Assembly (NCBI GenBank): GCA_018823745.1
Contig: JAHJHR010000018.1
Location: 62,001-126,000 of the forward strand
DNA from: Alphaproteobacteria bacterium
GTDB lineage: Bacteria > Pseudomonadota > Alphaproteobacteria > Oceanibaculales > Oceanibaculaceae
Direction: 5' to 3'
Length of the DNA: 64,000 nt
Shown: one piece after another, positions 54,155 through 63,757 of the stretch
Layout: every line of letters begins with the position of its first letter
Position numbering within the stretch: position 1 is the first letter of the stretch
The notes under the pieces: generated by a model
Told to the model about the DNA's origin: nothing
What the model saw: only the letters and a program-made list of their open reading frames with translations
Databases searched by the model: none
Position numbers and translations under genes: made by a program

Positions 54155-54240
54155 ATGGTCGGACTTGATCCGACCATCCATTGACCGAGCGATTGGCACG
54201 GTTGAATGGACCCCCCAAGCGCCACGGGCGGGTCAAGCCC
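54155..54240. repeat. Extragenic palindromic repeats
   Basis: Between convergent valS and the HAD gene are ATGGTCGGA/TCCGACCAT (54155-54163 with 54169-54177) and a second GGGTCAAGCCC palindrome (54230-54240) near GGGTGACG. Such short GC-rich palindromes are common intergenic repeats in alphaproteobacteria. Confidence 0.5.
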
Positions 54241-54270
54241 GAGGGTGACGATGGAAGGGAGGCCGGCCCC

Positions 54271-55176
54271 TCAGATCGTCGGCGCGATGAAGTCCGGCAG
54301 GATGCCGCATTCCTGCGAATGGGCCAGGCTGTCCTTTCCGGCCAGAAACCCGCTTTCGACCAGCAGAGCGCGCATACCATGGGCGCGGGCGCCGATGATG
54401 TCGGTGTGGGGCGTGTCGCCGACCGCGAGGATGCGTTGCGGGTTGACCTCCGGGAAGCGCTCGCGAACCAGACGGTAGACACCGGCGAAGGGCTTGCCGA
54501 GGAAAGTCGGCGTCAGCCCGGCCCGGTCGGCAATCCGGTGCGAGAAATAGCCCGGCTCGGCCGAGAAGCCGCCGACATGCGGGGCCACCACATCGGGGTT
54601 GGCGACGATGAAGGGGCGGGGGCGGGCGGTCAGCGTATCGCTCAGCAGGGTCTGGCGTGCCTCGTCCCAGCTTTCTGTGGCCATGAAGACGATACCGTCC
54701 ACGGCGTCATAGGCCGCCTTGTCATCGCCCAGTGCGCGCATGGCATCCGTCACCTGCGGCTGCGGGCGCGGCTCCAGCGAGATGATCCCCCAGTGCCTGA
54801 CCTGCGGGAAGCTCTGCACCGCCTCGACCACCAGCGATGCCCCGGCGATCACCTCGTCATCGCGGAAATCATAGCCCCGGCTGCGGTGCTTGGCGGCGAT
54901 GGCAATTGGCGCCTGCGATCCGTCATTGGTGACGACGCAGAGCCGCTTGCCGGCGGCCCGGATCGCCTTAACCGCCTCCAGACCCTGCGGAATAACACTG
55001 CTGCCCAGGTTCAGCACGCCATAGGCGTCCAGCACCACGACATCGACCTGATCCAGCACCTCGGCAATGCCGGTGATGCGGCGCGGCTCGACCGCAGCGG
55101 GCTTTGCCGGCAGGCGATGTTCCCAGCGCCGGTAGGAGGCCCAGGCGTCGTCGAAACCGAGTACGGGGAAGGTCAT
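54271..55176 (-). CDS. HAD-superfamily hydrolase (TIGR01459 type)
   Basis: A 301-residue HAD class IIA hydrolase of the NagD/pNPPase group. The nucleophile motif is [17 protein letters not shown], with Tyr in the place of the second Asp; VTNDGSQ is motif [11 protein letters not shown] and the Mg site [13 protein letters not shown] follow. ATG 55176 is used; the longer frame to 55350 has a poor N-terminus and overlaps the ilvD promoter. Substrates of this group are sugar or cofactor phosphates; unknown here. Confidence 0.88.
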   Translation of the reverse strand: MTFPVLGFDDAWASYRRWEHRLPAKPAAVEPRRITGIAEVLDQVDVVVLDAYGVLNLGSSVIPQGLEAVKAIRAAGKRLCVVTNDGSQAPIAIAAKHRSRGYDFRDDEVIAGASLVVEAVQSFPQVRHWGIISLEPRPQPQVTDAMRALGDDKAAYDAVDGIVFMATESWDEARQTLLSDTLTARPRPFIVANPDVVAPHVGGFSAEPGYFSHRIADRAGLTPTFLGKPFAGVYRLVRERFPEVNPQRILAVGDTPHTDIIGARAHGMRALLVESGFLAGKDSLAHSQECGILPDFIAPTI

Positions 55177-55324
55177 GAGGGGAAATTGCCTTGCAGGGAA
55201 CAGAGGGCACCTATCTAAGCAGGCAAAAGCCTCTAGGCAATCCCGTTCCGTGCCGACTATTCTGCGCCGCAATCCAAGACGTCCAAGCCACGGATCACAT
55301 AAGCCGCACGCCAAGGGGGAAGAG

Positions 55325-57046
55325 ATGACCACCCAGTTCGACAAATCCAAGCTGCCCAGCCGCCATGTCTCGGTCGGCCCCAGCTCGGCGCCGCATCGCA
55401 GCTATTATTACGCGATGGGCATGACCGAGGAGGAGATCGCCCAGCCCTTTATCGGCGTGGCGACCACCTGGAACGAGGCCGCCCCCTGCAATATCGCGCT
55501 GGCCCGCCAGGCGCAGGCGACCAAGCGCGGTGTGAAGGCCGCTGGCGGCACGCCGCGCGAATTCACCACCATCACCGTCACCGACGGCATCGCCATGGGC
55601 CATGCCGGCATGAAATCTTCGCTGGTCAGCCGCGAGGTCATCGCCGATTCGGTCGAACTGACGATGCGCGGCCATTGCTATGACGCGCTGGTCGGCCTGG
55701 CCGGCTGCGACAAGTCGCTGCCCGGCATGATGATGGCGATGCTGCGCCTGAACGTGCCATCGGTCTTCATGTATGGCGGTTCTATCCTGCCCGGCCGTTT
55801 CAAGGGCCGGGACGTGACCGTGCAGGACGTGTTCGAGGCCGTCGGTGCGCATGCCGCCGGCAACATGTCGGACGAGGATCTGCACGAGCTGGAATGCGTG
55901 GCCTGCCCGTCGGCCGGTTCCTGCGGCGGCCAGTTCACCGCCAACACCATGGCCTGCGTGTCGGAGGCCATCGGCCTGGCGCTGCCCGGCTCGGCCGGTG
56001 CCCCGGCGCCCTACGAGACCCGCGATGCCTACGCCGAGGCCTCGGGCGTAGCCGTCATGGAGCTGATCAAGCGCAATCTGCGCCCGCGCGACATTGTCAC
56101 CCGCAAGGCGCTGGAGAATGCCGCCACGGTGGTGGCCGCGTCCGGTGGCTCGACCAATGCAGCCCTGCATCTGCCGGCGATGGCGCATGAGGCCGGTATC
56201 GAATTCACCATCCATGACGTCGCCGAAATCTTCAAGCGCACGCCCTATATCGCCGATCTGAAGCCGGGCGGCCGCTATGTCGCCAAGGATCTTTTCGAGA
56301 TCGGCGGCGTGCAGGTCATGCTGAAAGCGCTCTACGATGGCGGCTTCATCCATGGCGATTGCATCACCGTCACCGGCAAGACCATCGCGGAAAACCTGGA
56401 AGGCGTTGTCTTCCCGACCGACCAGGATGTTATCCGCCCGACCAGTAACCCGCTTTCGCCGACCGGCGGTGTCGTCGGCCTGCGCGGCAATCTGGCCCCG
56501 CAGGGCGCCATCGTGAAGGTGGCCGGCATGCAGAAGCTGCAGTTCAAGGGCGTGGCGCGCTGCTTCGATACCGAGGAACAGGCCTTCGAGGCGGTGAAGA
56601 AGAGCCAGTACAAGGAAGGCGAGGTGCTGGTCATCCGCTATGAGGGCCCGCGCGGCGGCCCGGGCATGCGCGAGATGCTGGCGACCACGGCAGCGATCTA
56701 CGGCCAGGGCATGGGCGACAAGGTGGCGCTGATCACCGATGGCCGCTTCTCCGGCGCCACGCGCGGCTTCTGCATCGGCCATGTCGGGCCGGAGGCGGCG
56801 GTCGGCGGTCCGATCGGCCTGCTGAAGGATGGCGACATCATCGTCATCGATGCCGAGAAGGGCACACTGAACGTCGAGCTGTCCGATGCCGAGCTGGAAG
56901 CCCGCCGCAAGGACTGGAAGCCGCGCAGCCACGAATACCAGTCCGGCACGCTCTGGAAATACGCCCAGACCGTCGGCGACGCCGAGAAGGGTGCTGTTAC
57001 CCATCCGGGTGGTGCCGCCGAGGTGCATTGCTACGCCGATCAGTAA
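55325..57046 (+). CDS. ilvD: Dihydroxy-acid dehydratase
   Basis: A 573-residue IlvD/Edd dehydratase. The cluster cysteines are Cys55 (APCN), Cys128 (AGCDKSLPG) and Cys200 ([13 protein letters not shown]), giving a [2Fe-2S] centre. The C-terminal EGPRGGPGM and [14 protein letters not shown] segments bind substrate and Mg. It makes 2-oxo acids for valine, isoleucine and pantothenate. GGGGGAAGAG precedes ATG 55325. Confidence 0.96.
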   Translation: MTTQFDKSKLPSRHVSVGPSSAPHRSYYYAMGMTEEEIAQPFIGVATTWNEAAPCNIALARQAQATKRGVKAAGGTPREFTTITVTDGIAMGHAGMKSSLVSREVIADSVELTMRGHCYDALVGLAGCDKSLPGMMMAMLRLNVPSVFMYGGSILPGRFKGRDVTVQDVFEAVGAHAAGNMSDEDLHELECVACPSAGSCGGQFTANTMACVSEAIGLALPGSAGAPAPYETRDAYAEASGVAVMELIKRNLRPRDIVTRKALENAATVVAASGGSTNAALHLPAMAHEAGIEFTIHDVAEIFKRTPYIADLKPGGRYVAKDLFEIGGVQVMLKALYDGGFIHGDCITVTGKTIAENLEGVVFPTDQDVIRPTSNPLSPTGGVVGLRGNLAPQGAIVKVAGMQKLQFKGVARCFDTEEQAFEAVKKSQYKEGEVLVIRYEGPRGGPGMREMLATTAAIYGQGMGDKVALITDGRFSGATRGFCIGHVGPEAAVGGPIGLLKDGDIIVIDAEKGTLNVELSDAELEARRKDWKPRSHEYQSGTLWKYAQTVGDAEKGAVTHPGGAAEVHCYADQ

Positions 57047-57068
57047 GCCGGGGCATAATTAGCGACCA

Positions 57069-57101
57069 CAGCGCCGCCAGCGGGAAATCCTGGCGGCGCT
57101 G
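57069..57101 (+). terminator. Hairpin terminator-like element after ilvD
   Basis: A perfect 12-bp stem (57069-57080 with 57090-57101) stands 22 bases after the ilvD stop. The tail CTGCGTTTG is only weakly T-rich, so termination may be partial. Confidence 0.6.
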
Positions 57102-57178
57102 CTGCGTTTGAACTATATTAGAATGTCAGGATGCGGCGCCCAGAAGGTGGTGCTGCTTGCAGAAACGGTAGAAAAACC

Positions 57179-57919
57179 ATGGCGATCAATTCGATAGGCG
57201 GCTTTCCGCAGCCGGTTTCGACACCGGCCACCGGTGCAGCGGCATCGACAGGAAAGACAGCGGCAACACCTGCAGCCGATAAATCCGGCGCGGCCCCGCA
57301 GCAATTCCTCGTTCGCTCTATCACCGGAGCGAAGGCACCCAGCTTCGGCTTTATCATTGAACAACGCGATGCAGAGGCGATCCGCAGCCAGTTGCGCGAG
57401 ACCCTGTCCGTCTATTTCAATGTCTTCTACAAGAAGGAAAGCGACGCCAAGGCCGCCATCGACAAGACGATGAGCAGCATGGAAGGGCTGGTCGACAAGG
57501 CAGTCAGCGATGACAGCGTCGAGAGCTTCGATTTCCGTCTGGCCCAGGTTTCGACCAGCTATGGCGACAGTGGCGGCTCCTTCGCCTCGATCTTCGGGAT
57601 CGGGCTGGAGGCCGGGCTGGTCCGCGACGGCAAGGTCACGGTGGATGACACGAAGCTGGCCGACCTCAACGGTGCGGAAATCAAGCTGAAGACCAGCCAG
57701 TTGGCCGCCGGCTTCCGGGATGCCCGCTACAGCCGCGAGGAAAACCCGCAGAACAGCATTTCCGACATCATGCTCGACAAGCGGATGCAGAGCGCCATCG
57801 ACCAGCTGCGCCAGACCCAGCAGGCCCTGACCGACTTCCGAAACGGCAATAGCAGCGCGCTGACCCCGCTGATCGATCGCTTCCTGCAGGGCAGCCCTGC
57901 GCTGTCGATTAAGGCCTGA
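57179..57919 (+). CDS. Unrecognised alphaproteobacterial protein
   Basis: A 246-residue protein with a Thr/Ala/Ser-rich N-terminal tail (about 1-45), then a helical core: SFGFIIEQRDAEAIRSQLRETLSVYFNVFYKKESDAK and a C-terminal helix QSAIDQLRQTQQALTDFRNG. No signal peptide or TM segment. ATG 57179 has only a weak ribosome site; the frame begins at 57131. It is monocistronic, between ilvD and the M81 gene. The tail style resembles the SprA-like and flagellar-like proteins at 9.5-11.7 kb, but no homology is claimed. Confidence 0.7.
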   Translation: MAINSIGGFPQPVSTPATGAAASTGKTAATPAADKSGAAPQQFLVRSITGAKAPSFGFIIEQRDAEAIRSQLRETLSVYFNVFYKKESDAKAAIDKTMSSMEGLVDKAVSDDSVESFDFRLAQVSTSYGDSGGSFASIFGIGLEAGLVRDGKVTVDDTKLADLNGAEIKLKTSQLAAGFRDARYSREENPQNSISDIMLDKRMQSAIDQLRQTQQALTDFRNGNSSALTPLIDRFLQGSPALSIKA

Positions 57920-58003
57920 ACCGGCGTCTACCCCTTGCCGTCAGCGGCCGGGGCGGGAATACTTCGCAGCAGATAAACTTGTCAGCAGCGGAGACATCTA
58001 CCC

Positions 58004-59503
58004 ATGGCGCGTATCGCGATCGGCGGCTTCCAGCACGAAACCAACACTTTTGCGCCTTCCAAGGCGACATTCGAGGATTTCGCGCGGGGCGGCAGCTGGC
58101 CGGCACTGGTCTCCGGCGGCGATTTGTTCGATGCGGTGAAAGGCATCAACCTGTCCATCGCCGGCTTCATCGAGGAAGCGCAGGAGCGCGGCCATGATCT
58201 CGTGCCGACCGCCTGGGCGGCGGCCAGCCCCTCGGCGCACGTCACCGAGGATGCGTATGAGCGCATCGCCGGCATGATCGTCGACGGCATCCGCGACAAG
58301 GGGCCGTTCGAGGCGGTCTATCTCTGTCTGCATGGTGCCATGGTTGCCGAGCATCTGGAGGATGGCGAGGGCGAGCTGTTGCGGCGGGTGCGCGCGCTTG
58401 TCGGCCCGAAAGTGCCGGTGATGGCCAGCTTGGACCTTCATTCAAACACCACGCCGGAGATGATCAAATACGCCGATGCGCTGGTCGCCTATCGCACTTA
58501 TCCGCATGTCGACATGGCCGATACCGGCCGCCGCACGGCGATCCATCTGGATAATGTGCTGCGTGGCTCCGGCGCGGTGAACAAGGCGTTCCGGCAGATT
58601 CCCTTCCTGATTCCGCTGAATTTCCAGTGCACGCTGATGGAGCCGACCAAGTCGATCTACGAGATGACAGAGGAGCTGGAGAAGGGCGATGTCGCCCGCG
58701 TCTCCTTCACCCCCGGATTCCCGGCCGCCGACATCCATCATTGCGGCCCGTCGCTCTTCGTCTATGCCACCGACCAGGTGAAGGCCGACAAGGCGGCAAA
58801 GGCGCTGGAGGAGGAAATCCTGCGCAACGAGGCGAAGTTCGCCGGCAAGCTGTACGAGCCGGATGAGGGGGTGAAATACGCCATGAAGGTCGCCCGGTCC
58901 GCCAACAAGCCGGTGGTCATCGCTGACACCCAGGACAATCCGGGGGCCGGCGGCGATTCTGACACCACCGGGATGCTTCGCGCACTGGTCGACAATGACG
59001 CGCCGAATGCCGCGCTGGGCATCATGGTGGACGAAGAGGTGGCCCGCATCGCCCATAGCGCCGGCGAGGGGACGGAGATCACTGTGGCGCTGGGCGGCAA
59101 GTCCCGGATTCCGGGTGACAAGCCGTTCCAAGCCACCTTCACCGTCGCCAAGCTCAATACCGGCGTGTTCACCGGCACCGGCCCGTTCTACAAGGGCGCG
59201 CGGATGAATCTGGGGCCGATGGCCTGCCTGAAAATCCGCGATATCGAAATCGTCGTTGCTTGCAAGAAGGCACAGATGGCGGATCAGGAAATGTACCGCC
59301 ATGTCGGCATCGAACCGACCCGCAAGGGCATCCTGGTGAATAAAAGCTCGGTGCATTTTCGCGCCGATTTCCAGCCCATCGCCCAGGAAGTGCTGGTCTG
59401 CACCGCTCCGGGGCCAATGGTCGCCGATCCCGCCAAGCTGCCCTGGACGCGGCTGCGCAAGGGCATCAAGCTGAACCCGCTGGGGCCGGTCTTCGAGGGA
59501 TAA
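58004..59503 (+). CDS. M81-family metallopeptidase (MlrC-like)
   Basis: A 499-residue protein with the MlrC layout: the N-terminal metal region RIAIGGFQHETNTFAPSKATFEDF, CLHGAMVAE with the central ligands, SLDLHSNTTPEMI, and a C-terminal MlrC domain starting near ADTQDNPGAGGDSDTTGMLRAL. MlrC hydrolyses peptides in microcystin degradation; most homologues lack a known substrate. ATG 58004 gives an intact start. No transporter is next to it. Confidence 0.92.
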   Translation: MARIAIGGFQHETNTFAPSKATFEDFARGGSWPALVSGGDLFDAVKGINLSIAGFIEEAQERGHDLVPTAWAAASPSAHVTEDAYERIAGMIVDGIRDKGPFEAVYLCLHGAMVAEHLEDGEGELLRRVRALVGPKVPVMASLDLHSNTTPEMIKYADALVAYRTYPHVDMADTGRRTAIHLDNVLRGSGAVNKAFRQIPFLIPLNFQCTLMEPTKSIYEMTEELEKGDVARVSFTPGFPAADIHHCGPSLFVYATDQVKADKAAKALEEEILRNEAKFAGKLYEPDEGVKYAMKVARSANKPVVIADTQDNPGAGGDSDTTGMLRALVDNDAPNAALGIMVDEEVARIAHSAGEGTEITVALGGKSRIPGDKPFQATFTVAKLNTGVFTGTGPFYKGARMNLGPMACLKIRDIEIVVACKKAQMADQEMYRHVGIEPTRKGILVNKSSVHFRADFQPIAQEVLVCTAPGPMVADPAKLPWTRLRKGIKLNPLGPVFEG

Positions 59504-59527
59504 TTCCGCCGGCCGGTCTCTGGCGCG

Positions 59528-59716
59528 TTATTTATCGGTAACGCGCTCCGGCTTGCCTTTGCGGCTGGTGGAGGCCATCTCCTCCAGCTCCGCCTTGGTC
59601 ATCGAATCGTGCATCTCTTTCGAGGCGCCCTGCAGGTCGCTCTTCTTGGTCTCGCCACGCTTGGCGGCCAGAGCCGCACCTGCGGCTTTCTGCTGCGCTT
59701 TCGATTTGGCGGGCAT
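59528..59716 (-). CDS. DUF3008 family small protein
   Basis: A 62-residue, highly charged protein beginning MPAKSKAQQKAAGAALAAKRGE, the DUF3008 signature, with Lys/Glu-rich helix MTKAELEEMASTSRKGKPERV. GGAGAC precedes the chosen ATG at 59716; METD- at 59728 is an alternative. Members are unexplored; the composition suggests a nucleic-acid or stress-related role only as inference. Confidence 0.85.
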   Translation of the reverse strand: MPAKSKAQQKAAGAALAAKRGETKKSDLQGASKEMHDSMTKAELEEMASTSRKGKPERVTDK

Positions 59717-59786
59717 GTCAGTCTCCATTGCTACCTGTTAAACAGGTGCAACCGGCAAGGCAGGCTTGCGTTCCCTCCGAAGGGCG

Positions 59787-60407
59787 TCAGCCGGTCAACA
59801 GGTTCGCTCCCAGCCCCATAAGCCCACCGACGAACAGAAGAGCGAACAGCATGAGCAGGCCATCGCGGGTGGTCAGCGACAGGCCGAAGAGGGAGATCAC
59901 AGCGCCGGCCAGCGTTGAGGTGAACGGCAGGATTTCCAGCAGCGGCATGCTGAGGGCCGTCAGCAGGCAGAGCGTGGCGGCAAGGCGCAGGGCAAGGCCT
60001 TGTGTCAGCCAGACGAGGCGCGGGCGTGTCACCTGATCGAGAAAGCGGGCGGGCTTCTTTATAAAGCGCGTCATGCGCTGCACGCGATCCGCATCCAGAG
60101 CCCTGGTCTGTACCCAGGCCGGAAACCAGAGATGGCGGCGACCAAAGATCAGCTGTACGCAAATCAACGAAATGACGAGGCCGAGGAAGCTGGGTACTAG
60201 CGGGATGCCGCTCAGCGGCGAGAGCGCAATCAGCCCCGGGATCAGGAATATCGGGCCGCTGAAACGGTGACCCGCGATGTGCAGGAAACCGTCCAGCGAC
60301 AAATCCTCACCTTTCCGCGCCGACTCCTCCAGCGCCTCCAGCAGGGCGACCACTGAGGTTTCAGGATTGGAGTTCGCGGCGGAGTCTGCGCTTGCGTTTG
60401 AGGTCAT
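59787..60407 (-). CDS. exoD: ExoD-like membrane protein
   Basis: A 206-residue protein with an N-terminal soluble helix (SVVALLEALEESARKGEDLSLDGFLHIAGHR) and about four hydrophobic helices, matching the ExoD family (first described in exopolysaccharide mutants of Rhizobium). LIPGLIALSPLSGIPLVPSFLGLVISL and VTRPRLVWLTQGLALRLA are typical. ATG 60407 is used; the longer start lacks support. The exact biochemical role is unknown. Confidence 0.88.
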   Translation of the reverse strand: MTSNASADSAANSNPETSVVALLEALEESARKGEDLSLDGFLHIAGHRFSGPIFLIPGLIALSPLSGIPLVPSFLGLVISLICVQLIFGRRHLWFPAWVQTRALDADRVQRMTRFIKKPARFLDQVTRPRLVWLTQGLALRLAATLCLLTALSMPLLEILPFTSTLAGAVISLFGLSLTTRDGLLMLFALLFVGGLMGLGANLLTG

Positions 60408-60455
60408 GCCTAGCGAACGCAAGGGCCGATGGCTTGTTCCCCGCCCATTCACTCC

Positions 60456-60917
60456 TCAGCGTGGTCCCGGTGCGCCAAGGGGCGAGGGCAGATCCGGGTC
60501 CAGGCTGCGGTCCGGGCCGTTATCCTGATAGCGTTTCAGCCCGTCATCATATTCATGCCAGCTGGGCGCTGACATGGTCCAGATATGCCATTGCGGGCGC
60601 AGGGCATTCGGATCGTCGAGGCTGACCAGAGTCAAATCGATCTCGGCAGGGTCACTGTCCAGGTAGCGGAAGGTCAGGGAACTGCCGCAGGTCGGACAGA
60701 AGCTGCGTTCCGCCTTGTCGGTCGAGTGGTGCAGGCTGGGTTTCGCCTTGGTCCAGCGAAAATTCTCCATGAAGAAGCTGCCCCAGGGTACAGCCGGCGC
60801 ACCGATTGCGCGCTGGCAGATCCGGCAATGGCACCAGCCTGACGCCCGGACAGGGCCCGTCGCTTCATAGCGCACGGCCCCGCACAGGCAGCCACCCTCA
60901 TAGACTCTATCCGGCAT
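60456..60917 (-). CDS. GFA family protein (glutathione-dependent formaldehyde-activating type)
   Basis: A 153-residue GFA/CENP-V domain protein. The zinc cysteines are Cys10 and Cys12 (GGCLCGAVRY), Cys29, Cys31 and Cys34 (CHCRICQR), and Cys74 and Cys77 (FCPTCGSSLTF), all present. GFA proteins bind glutathione or formaldehyde adducts; most have no proven reaction. It is 48 bases from the ExoD gene on the same strand. Confidence 0.92.
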   Translation of the reverse strand: MPDRVYEGGCLCGAVRYEATGPVRASGWCHCRICQRAIGAPAVPWGSFFMENFRWTKAKPSLHHSTDKAERSFCPTCGSSLTFRYLDSDPAEIDLTLVSLDDPNALRPQWHIWTMSAPSWHEYDDGLKRYQDNGPDRSLDPDLPSPLGAPGPR

Positions 60918-60962
60918 GATGTATCCAATCGGAACAGAACGGGAACTTTTTAGTCAAAGAAA

Positions 60963-60991
60963 ACCGCCGCAAGCGATAAGCCGGCGGCGGT
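60963..60991 (-). terminator. Rho-independent terminator after the small 61001 gene
   Basis: An 8-bp stem (60963-60970 with 60984-60991) with a 13-base inner loop, followed on the minus strand by TTTTCTTTG, ten bases after the stop at 61001. Confidence 0.8.
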
Positions 60992-61000
60992 GCTGTCGTA

Positions 61001-61171
61001 TCAGACGACGATGTTGACGCCGCCGGAAGAAGCCGCCGCTGCTGCTGCCTGCTGGGCGAGCTGCTTGGTGTTCTGCAGGGCCTGCGTGACAACCTGCGCC
61101 GTAACCAGCGCCTGCTGCTTGTCGCTGCGCATGCCGATCACGGCAAGACCCGTCAATTCTACACCTGCCAT
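61001..61171 (-). CDS. Small alanine/glutamine-rich protein, related to the 9205 gene
   Basis: A 56-residue protein: MAGVELTGLAVIGMRSDKQQ, then an amphipathic helix with ALQNTKQLAQQAAAAAA and end GGVNIVV. GAGGAGG lies just before the ATG, and it has its own terminator, so it is very likely expressed. Its pattern (GLA..GMRSDKQQ, QVVTQALQNTKQ) resembles residues 8-40 of the gene at 9205-9444. Function unknown; perhaps motility-linked. It is too short to show in most ORF calls. Confidence 0.7.
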   Translation of the reverse strand: MAGVELTGLAVIGMRSDKQQALVTAQVVTQALQNTKQLAQQAAAAAASSGGVNIVV

Positions 61172-61240
61172 TTTGGCCTCCTCAAAAATTCTTGCAGTCG
61201 ATTTGTTCTATCGACCATTCCCTAATATCACCTTAACGCC

Positions 61241-62020
61241 TCAGGAGTCCAGAACGCACCAGACCGGCGTGTGGTCGGAGGCCTTTTCCCGGCCCCTGGG
61301 GTCGCGGTCAATATCGGCGTCGCGCAGCAGATCGGCGGCCTGCGGCGACAGCAACAGATGGTCGATGCGAATACCCTCGTCGCGTGGCCAACGCCCGGCC
61401 TGATAGTCCCAGAAGCTGTAGGCGATGCGGTGCGGGTGGATTGCCCGGAAGGCATCGGTGTAGCCCAGGTTGAGGATGGCGCGGTAGGCCTGCCGGCTTT
61501 CCAGCTTGAACAGCGCGTCATCGATCCAGGCGGCCGGATCGTAGCAGTCGCGCTCCTCCGGGATGATGTTGTAGTCGCCGGCCAGCACCACCGGCCGCTC
61601 GCCGGCCAGCAGCCCGGCGGCATGGGCGCGCAGTCGCGCCATCCAGGCCAGCTTGTAGGGATATTTCTCGGTACTGACCGGATTGCCGTTCGGCAAATAT
61701 AGGCAGCCGATCCGCACGCCCTTGACCGTGCCTTCGATATAGCGCGCCTGCTCGTCGGCGTCGTCACCAGGCAGGCCCCTGGCGAGGTCTTGCACCGGGT
61801 GCTTGGACAAGAAGGCGACGCCGTTATAGCTCTTCTGTCCGGAGACATGGATCTCGTAACCCAGCGCCTGAATATCCAGCGCCGGAAAATCCGCCTCCAC
61901 CGTTTTCACCTCCTGCAGCAGCGCCACATCGGGATCGGCGGCCTTCAGCCACTCCAGCACATTGGGCAGCCGCGCCTTGATCGAATTGACGTTCCAGGTG
62001 GCGATTTTCACAGGGTTCAT
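61241..62020 (-). CDS. xthA: Exodeoxyribonuclease III / AP endonuclease
   Basis: A 259-residue Exo III-family nuclease. The active-site blocks are visible in order: IATWNVNSIKAR, ALLQEVKT (metal Glu), VLAGDYNIIPEERD (Asp/Asn), RIDHLLLSP, and the end KASDHTPVW (catalytic Asp-His). It removes 3' blocks and cuts at abasic sites in base excision repair. It is monocistronic on the minus strand, next to erpA. Confidence 0.95.
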   Translation of the reverse strand: MNPVKIATWNVNSIKARLPNVLEWLKAADPDVALLQEVKTVEADFPALDIQALGYEIHVSGQKSYNGVAFLSKHPVQDLARGLPGDDADEQARYIEGTVKGVRIGCLYLPNGNPVSTEKYPYKLAWMARLRAHAAGLLAGERPVVLAGDYNIIPEERDCYDPAAWIDDALFKLESRQAYRAILNLGYTDAFRAIHPHRIAYSFWDYQAGRWPRDEGIRIDHLLLSPQAADLLRDADIDRDPRGREKASDHTPVWCVLDS

Positions 62021-62095
62021 GTCTCCAGCCGACGGGAGGCCGGAGTGTAGCGGCAGGCGGGCCGGATGCTCAAGGGAGGAGGGGCGGCTGGAACC

Positions 62096-62455
62096 CTAAA
62101 GCGCGAAGGAGGTGCCGCAGCCACAGGAGGAGGCGGCCTTCGGGTTCTTCACCTGGAAGGAGGCGCCGATCAGTTCCTCGACATAATCGACTTCCGAGCC
62201 GGCCAGCAGGTCGAGCGAGGTCTCGTCGACCACCAGCTTCACGCCGTCACGCTCGAAGACCCGATCATCGGACCGGACCTCGTCATCGAAGGCGAAATTA
62301 TACTGGAAGCCGGAACAGCCGCCGCCAGTCACCGACAGGCGCAGCATCAGACCCGCCCCCTCGGGCTCCTTCGCCAGCATGCGGGCAACCTGCCGCGCGG
62401 CGCTTTCGCTCAGGGAAACGGCGTTGGGTCGCTCAAGTGTCGTTGCATCGGCCAT
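62096..62455 (-). CDS. erpA: Iron-sulfur cluster insertion protein (ErpA/IscA-like)
   Basis: A 119-residue A-type carrier protein. The cluster cysteines are Cys47 (GGGCSGFQY), Cys111 and Cys113 (SSCGCGTSF). Position beside dgt and argS matches the usual alphaproteobacterial ErpA context. It hands Fe-S clusters to apoproteins. The start MADATTLERP overlaps no neighbour and diverges from dgt across about 120 bases. Confidence 0.94.
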   Translation of the reverse strand: MADATTLERPNAVSLSESAARQVARMLAKEPEGAGLMLRLSVTGGGCSGFQYNFAFDDEVRSDDRVFERDGVKLVVDETSLDLLAGSEVDYVEELIGASFQVKNPKAASSCGCGTSFAL

Positions 62456-62575
62456 GGGGGTACCCTCAACTGGCGAAATCTATTGCCCCAAATGTATGGA
62501 ATTCTACGGGATTTTCAATCTTTGCCGCTGCGCTGGCCGTTGCGCCCGGTTCGCAGCGCCTGTAGGGTCGCCAAC

Positions 62576-63757
62576 ATGTCGAGTGGACCCGTTCTTCCTG
62601 CCCCCTATGCCTGCGATCCGAACCGGTCGCGGGGGCGTCTGCATGCCGAGGCGGAACATGCCGAGCGCAGCTGCTTCCAGCGCGACCGTGACCGCATCAT
62701 CCATTCCGGCGCGTTCCGCCGGCTGAAGTACAAGACCCAGGTCTTCGTCTATCACGAAGGTGATTATTATCGCACGCGGCTGACCCACAGTCTGGAAGTG
62801 GCGCAGATTGCCCGCTCAATCAGCCGGGCGCTGGGGCTGAACGAGGATCTCGCCGAGGCGCTGGCGCTGGCGCATGATTTCGGCCACACCTGCTTCGGGC
62901 ATGCCGGGGAAGAAGCGCTGGACGAGGTCATGCAGCCCTATGGCGGCTTTGACCACAATGTCCAGACACTGCGGGTGCTGACCAGCCTGGAACACCGCTA
63001 TGCCGATTTCGACGGGCTGAACCTGACCTGGGAGACGCTGGAAGGCACGGTAAAGCATAACGGGCCGGTTGCCGGGCCGCTGGCGACCAGACCAGCAAAG
63101 CAAGGCATCCTCAGCTACAATGAGCAGCAGGATCTGATGCTCGACAGCTTCGCCTCGCTGGAAGCGCAGGTTGCCTCGCTGTCGGACGATATCGCCTATC
63201 AGAACCACGATCTGGATGACGGGCTGCGGGCCGGGCTGTTCCCGATTGAGGATATCGAGGATATGCCGCTGGTCGGGCCGATTCTGGCCGAGGTGCGCGC
63301 CCGCTATCCCGATCTGGATCGCTCCCGCCTGATTCACGAGCTGGTGCGCCGGGTCATCAACGCCATGGTCACCGATCTGCTGACCGAGACCAGGGCACGG
63401 CTGGCCGCGCTGAAGCCGCAATCGGCCGACGCTATCCGCCTGGCGGGACGTCCCATTGCGGCCTTCTCGGACGGGATGATGGCGCAGCACAAGGTGATGC
63501 GCGCCTTCCTGTTCGAGCGCATGTACCGCCATTACAAGGTCAATCGCATGACCTCCAAGGCGAAACGTGTGGTGCGGGAGCTGTTCCATCTGCTATGCCG
63601 CGAGCCGCAATGCCTGCCCACGGAATGGCGCATCCTGGCGGAGGCCCCCGAAAGCCCGAAAACGGCCCGGGTCGTCGCAGATTATATCGCCGGGATGACT
63701 GACCGTTTCGCGCTCAGGGAATATGACCGGCTATTCGATTTCAAAGACCGAGCTTAA
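62576..63757 (+). CDS. dgt: Deoxyguanosine triphosphate triphosphohydrolase (dGTPase)
   Basis: A 393-residue HD-domain dNTPase. His71 (LTHSLEVAQIARSI), His100 and Asp101 (LAHDFGHTCFGHAGEEALD) form the metal site; the FDHNVQTLRVLTSLEHRY segment follows. It converts dGTP to deoxyguanosine plus triphosphate. ATG 62576 gives MSSGPVLPAPYACDPNRSRG, the usual start; the frame is open from 62066. The stop TAA abuts the argS ATG at 63758, so the two are cotranscribed. Confidence 0.95.
   Translation: MSSGPVLPAPYACDPNRSRGRLHAEAEHAERSCFQRDRDRIIHSGAFRRLKYKTQVFVYHEGDYYRTRLTHSLEVAQIARSISRALGLNEDLAEALALAHDFGHTCFGHAGEEALDEVMQPYGGFDHNVQTLRVLTSLEHRYADFDGLNLTWETLEGTVKHNGPVAGPLATRPAKQGILSYNEQQDLMLDSFASLEAQVASLSDDIAYQNHDLDDGLRAGLFPIEDIEDMPLVGPILAEVRARYPDLDRSRLIHELVRRVINAMVTDLLTETRARLAALKPQSADAIRLAGRPIAAFSDGMMAQHKVMRAFLFERMYRHYKVNRMTSKAKRVVRELFHLLCREPQCLPTEWRILAEAPESPKTARVVADYIAGMTDRFALREYDRLFDFKDRA

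Noticed and set aside
55295-57028. Minus-strand open frame of 577 codons opposite ilvD
   Set aside because: It mirrors ilvD, has no family motif, and no ribosome site is seen.
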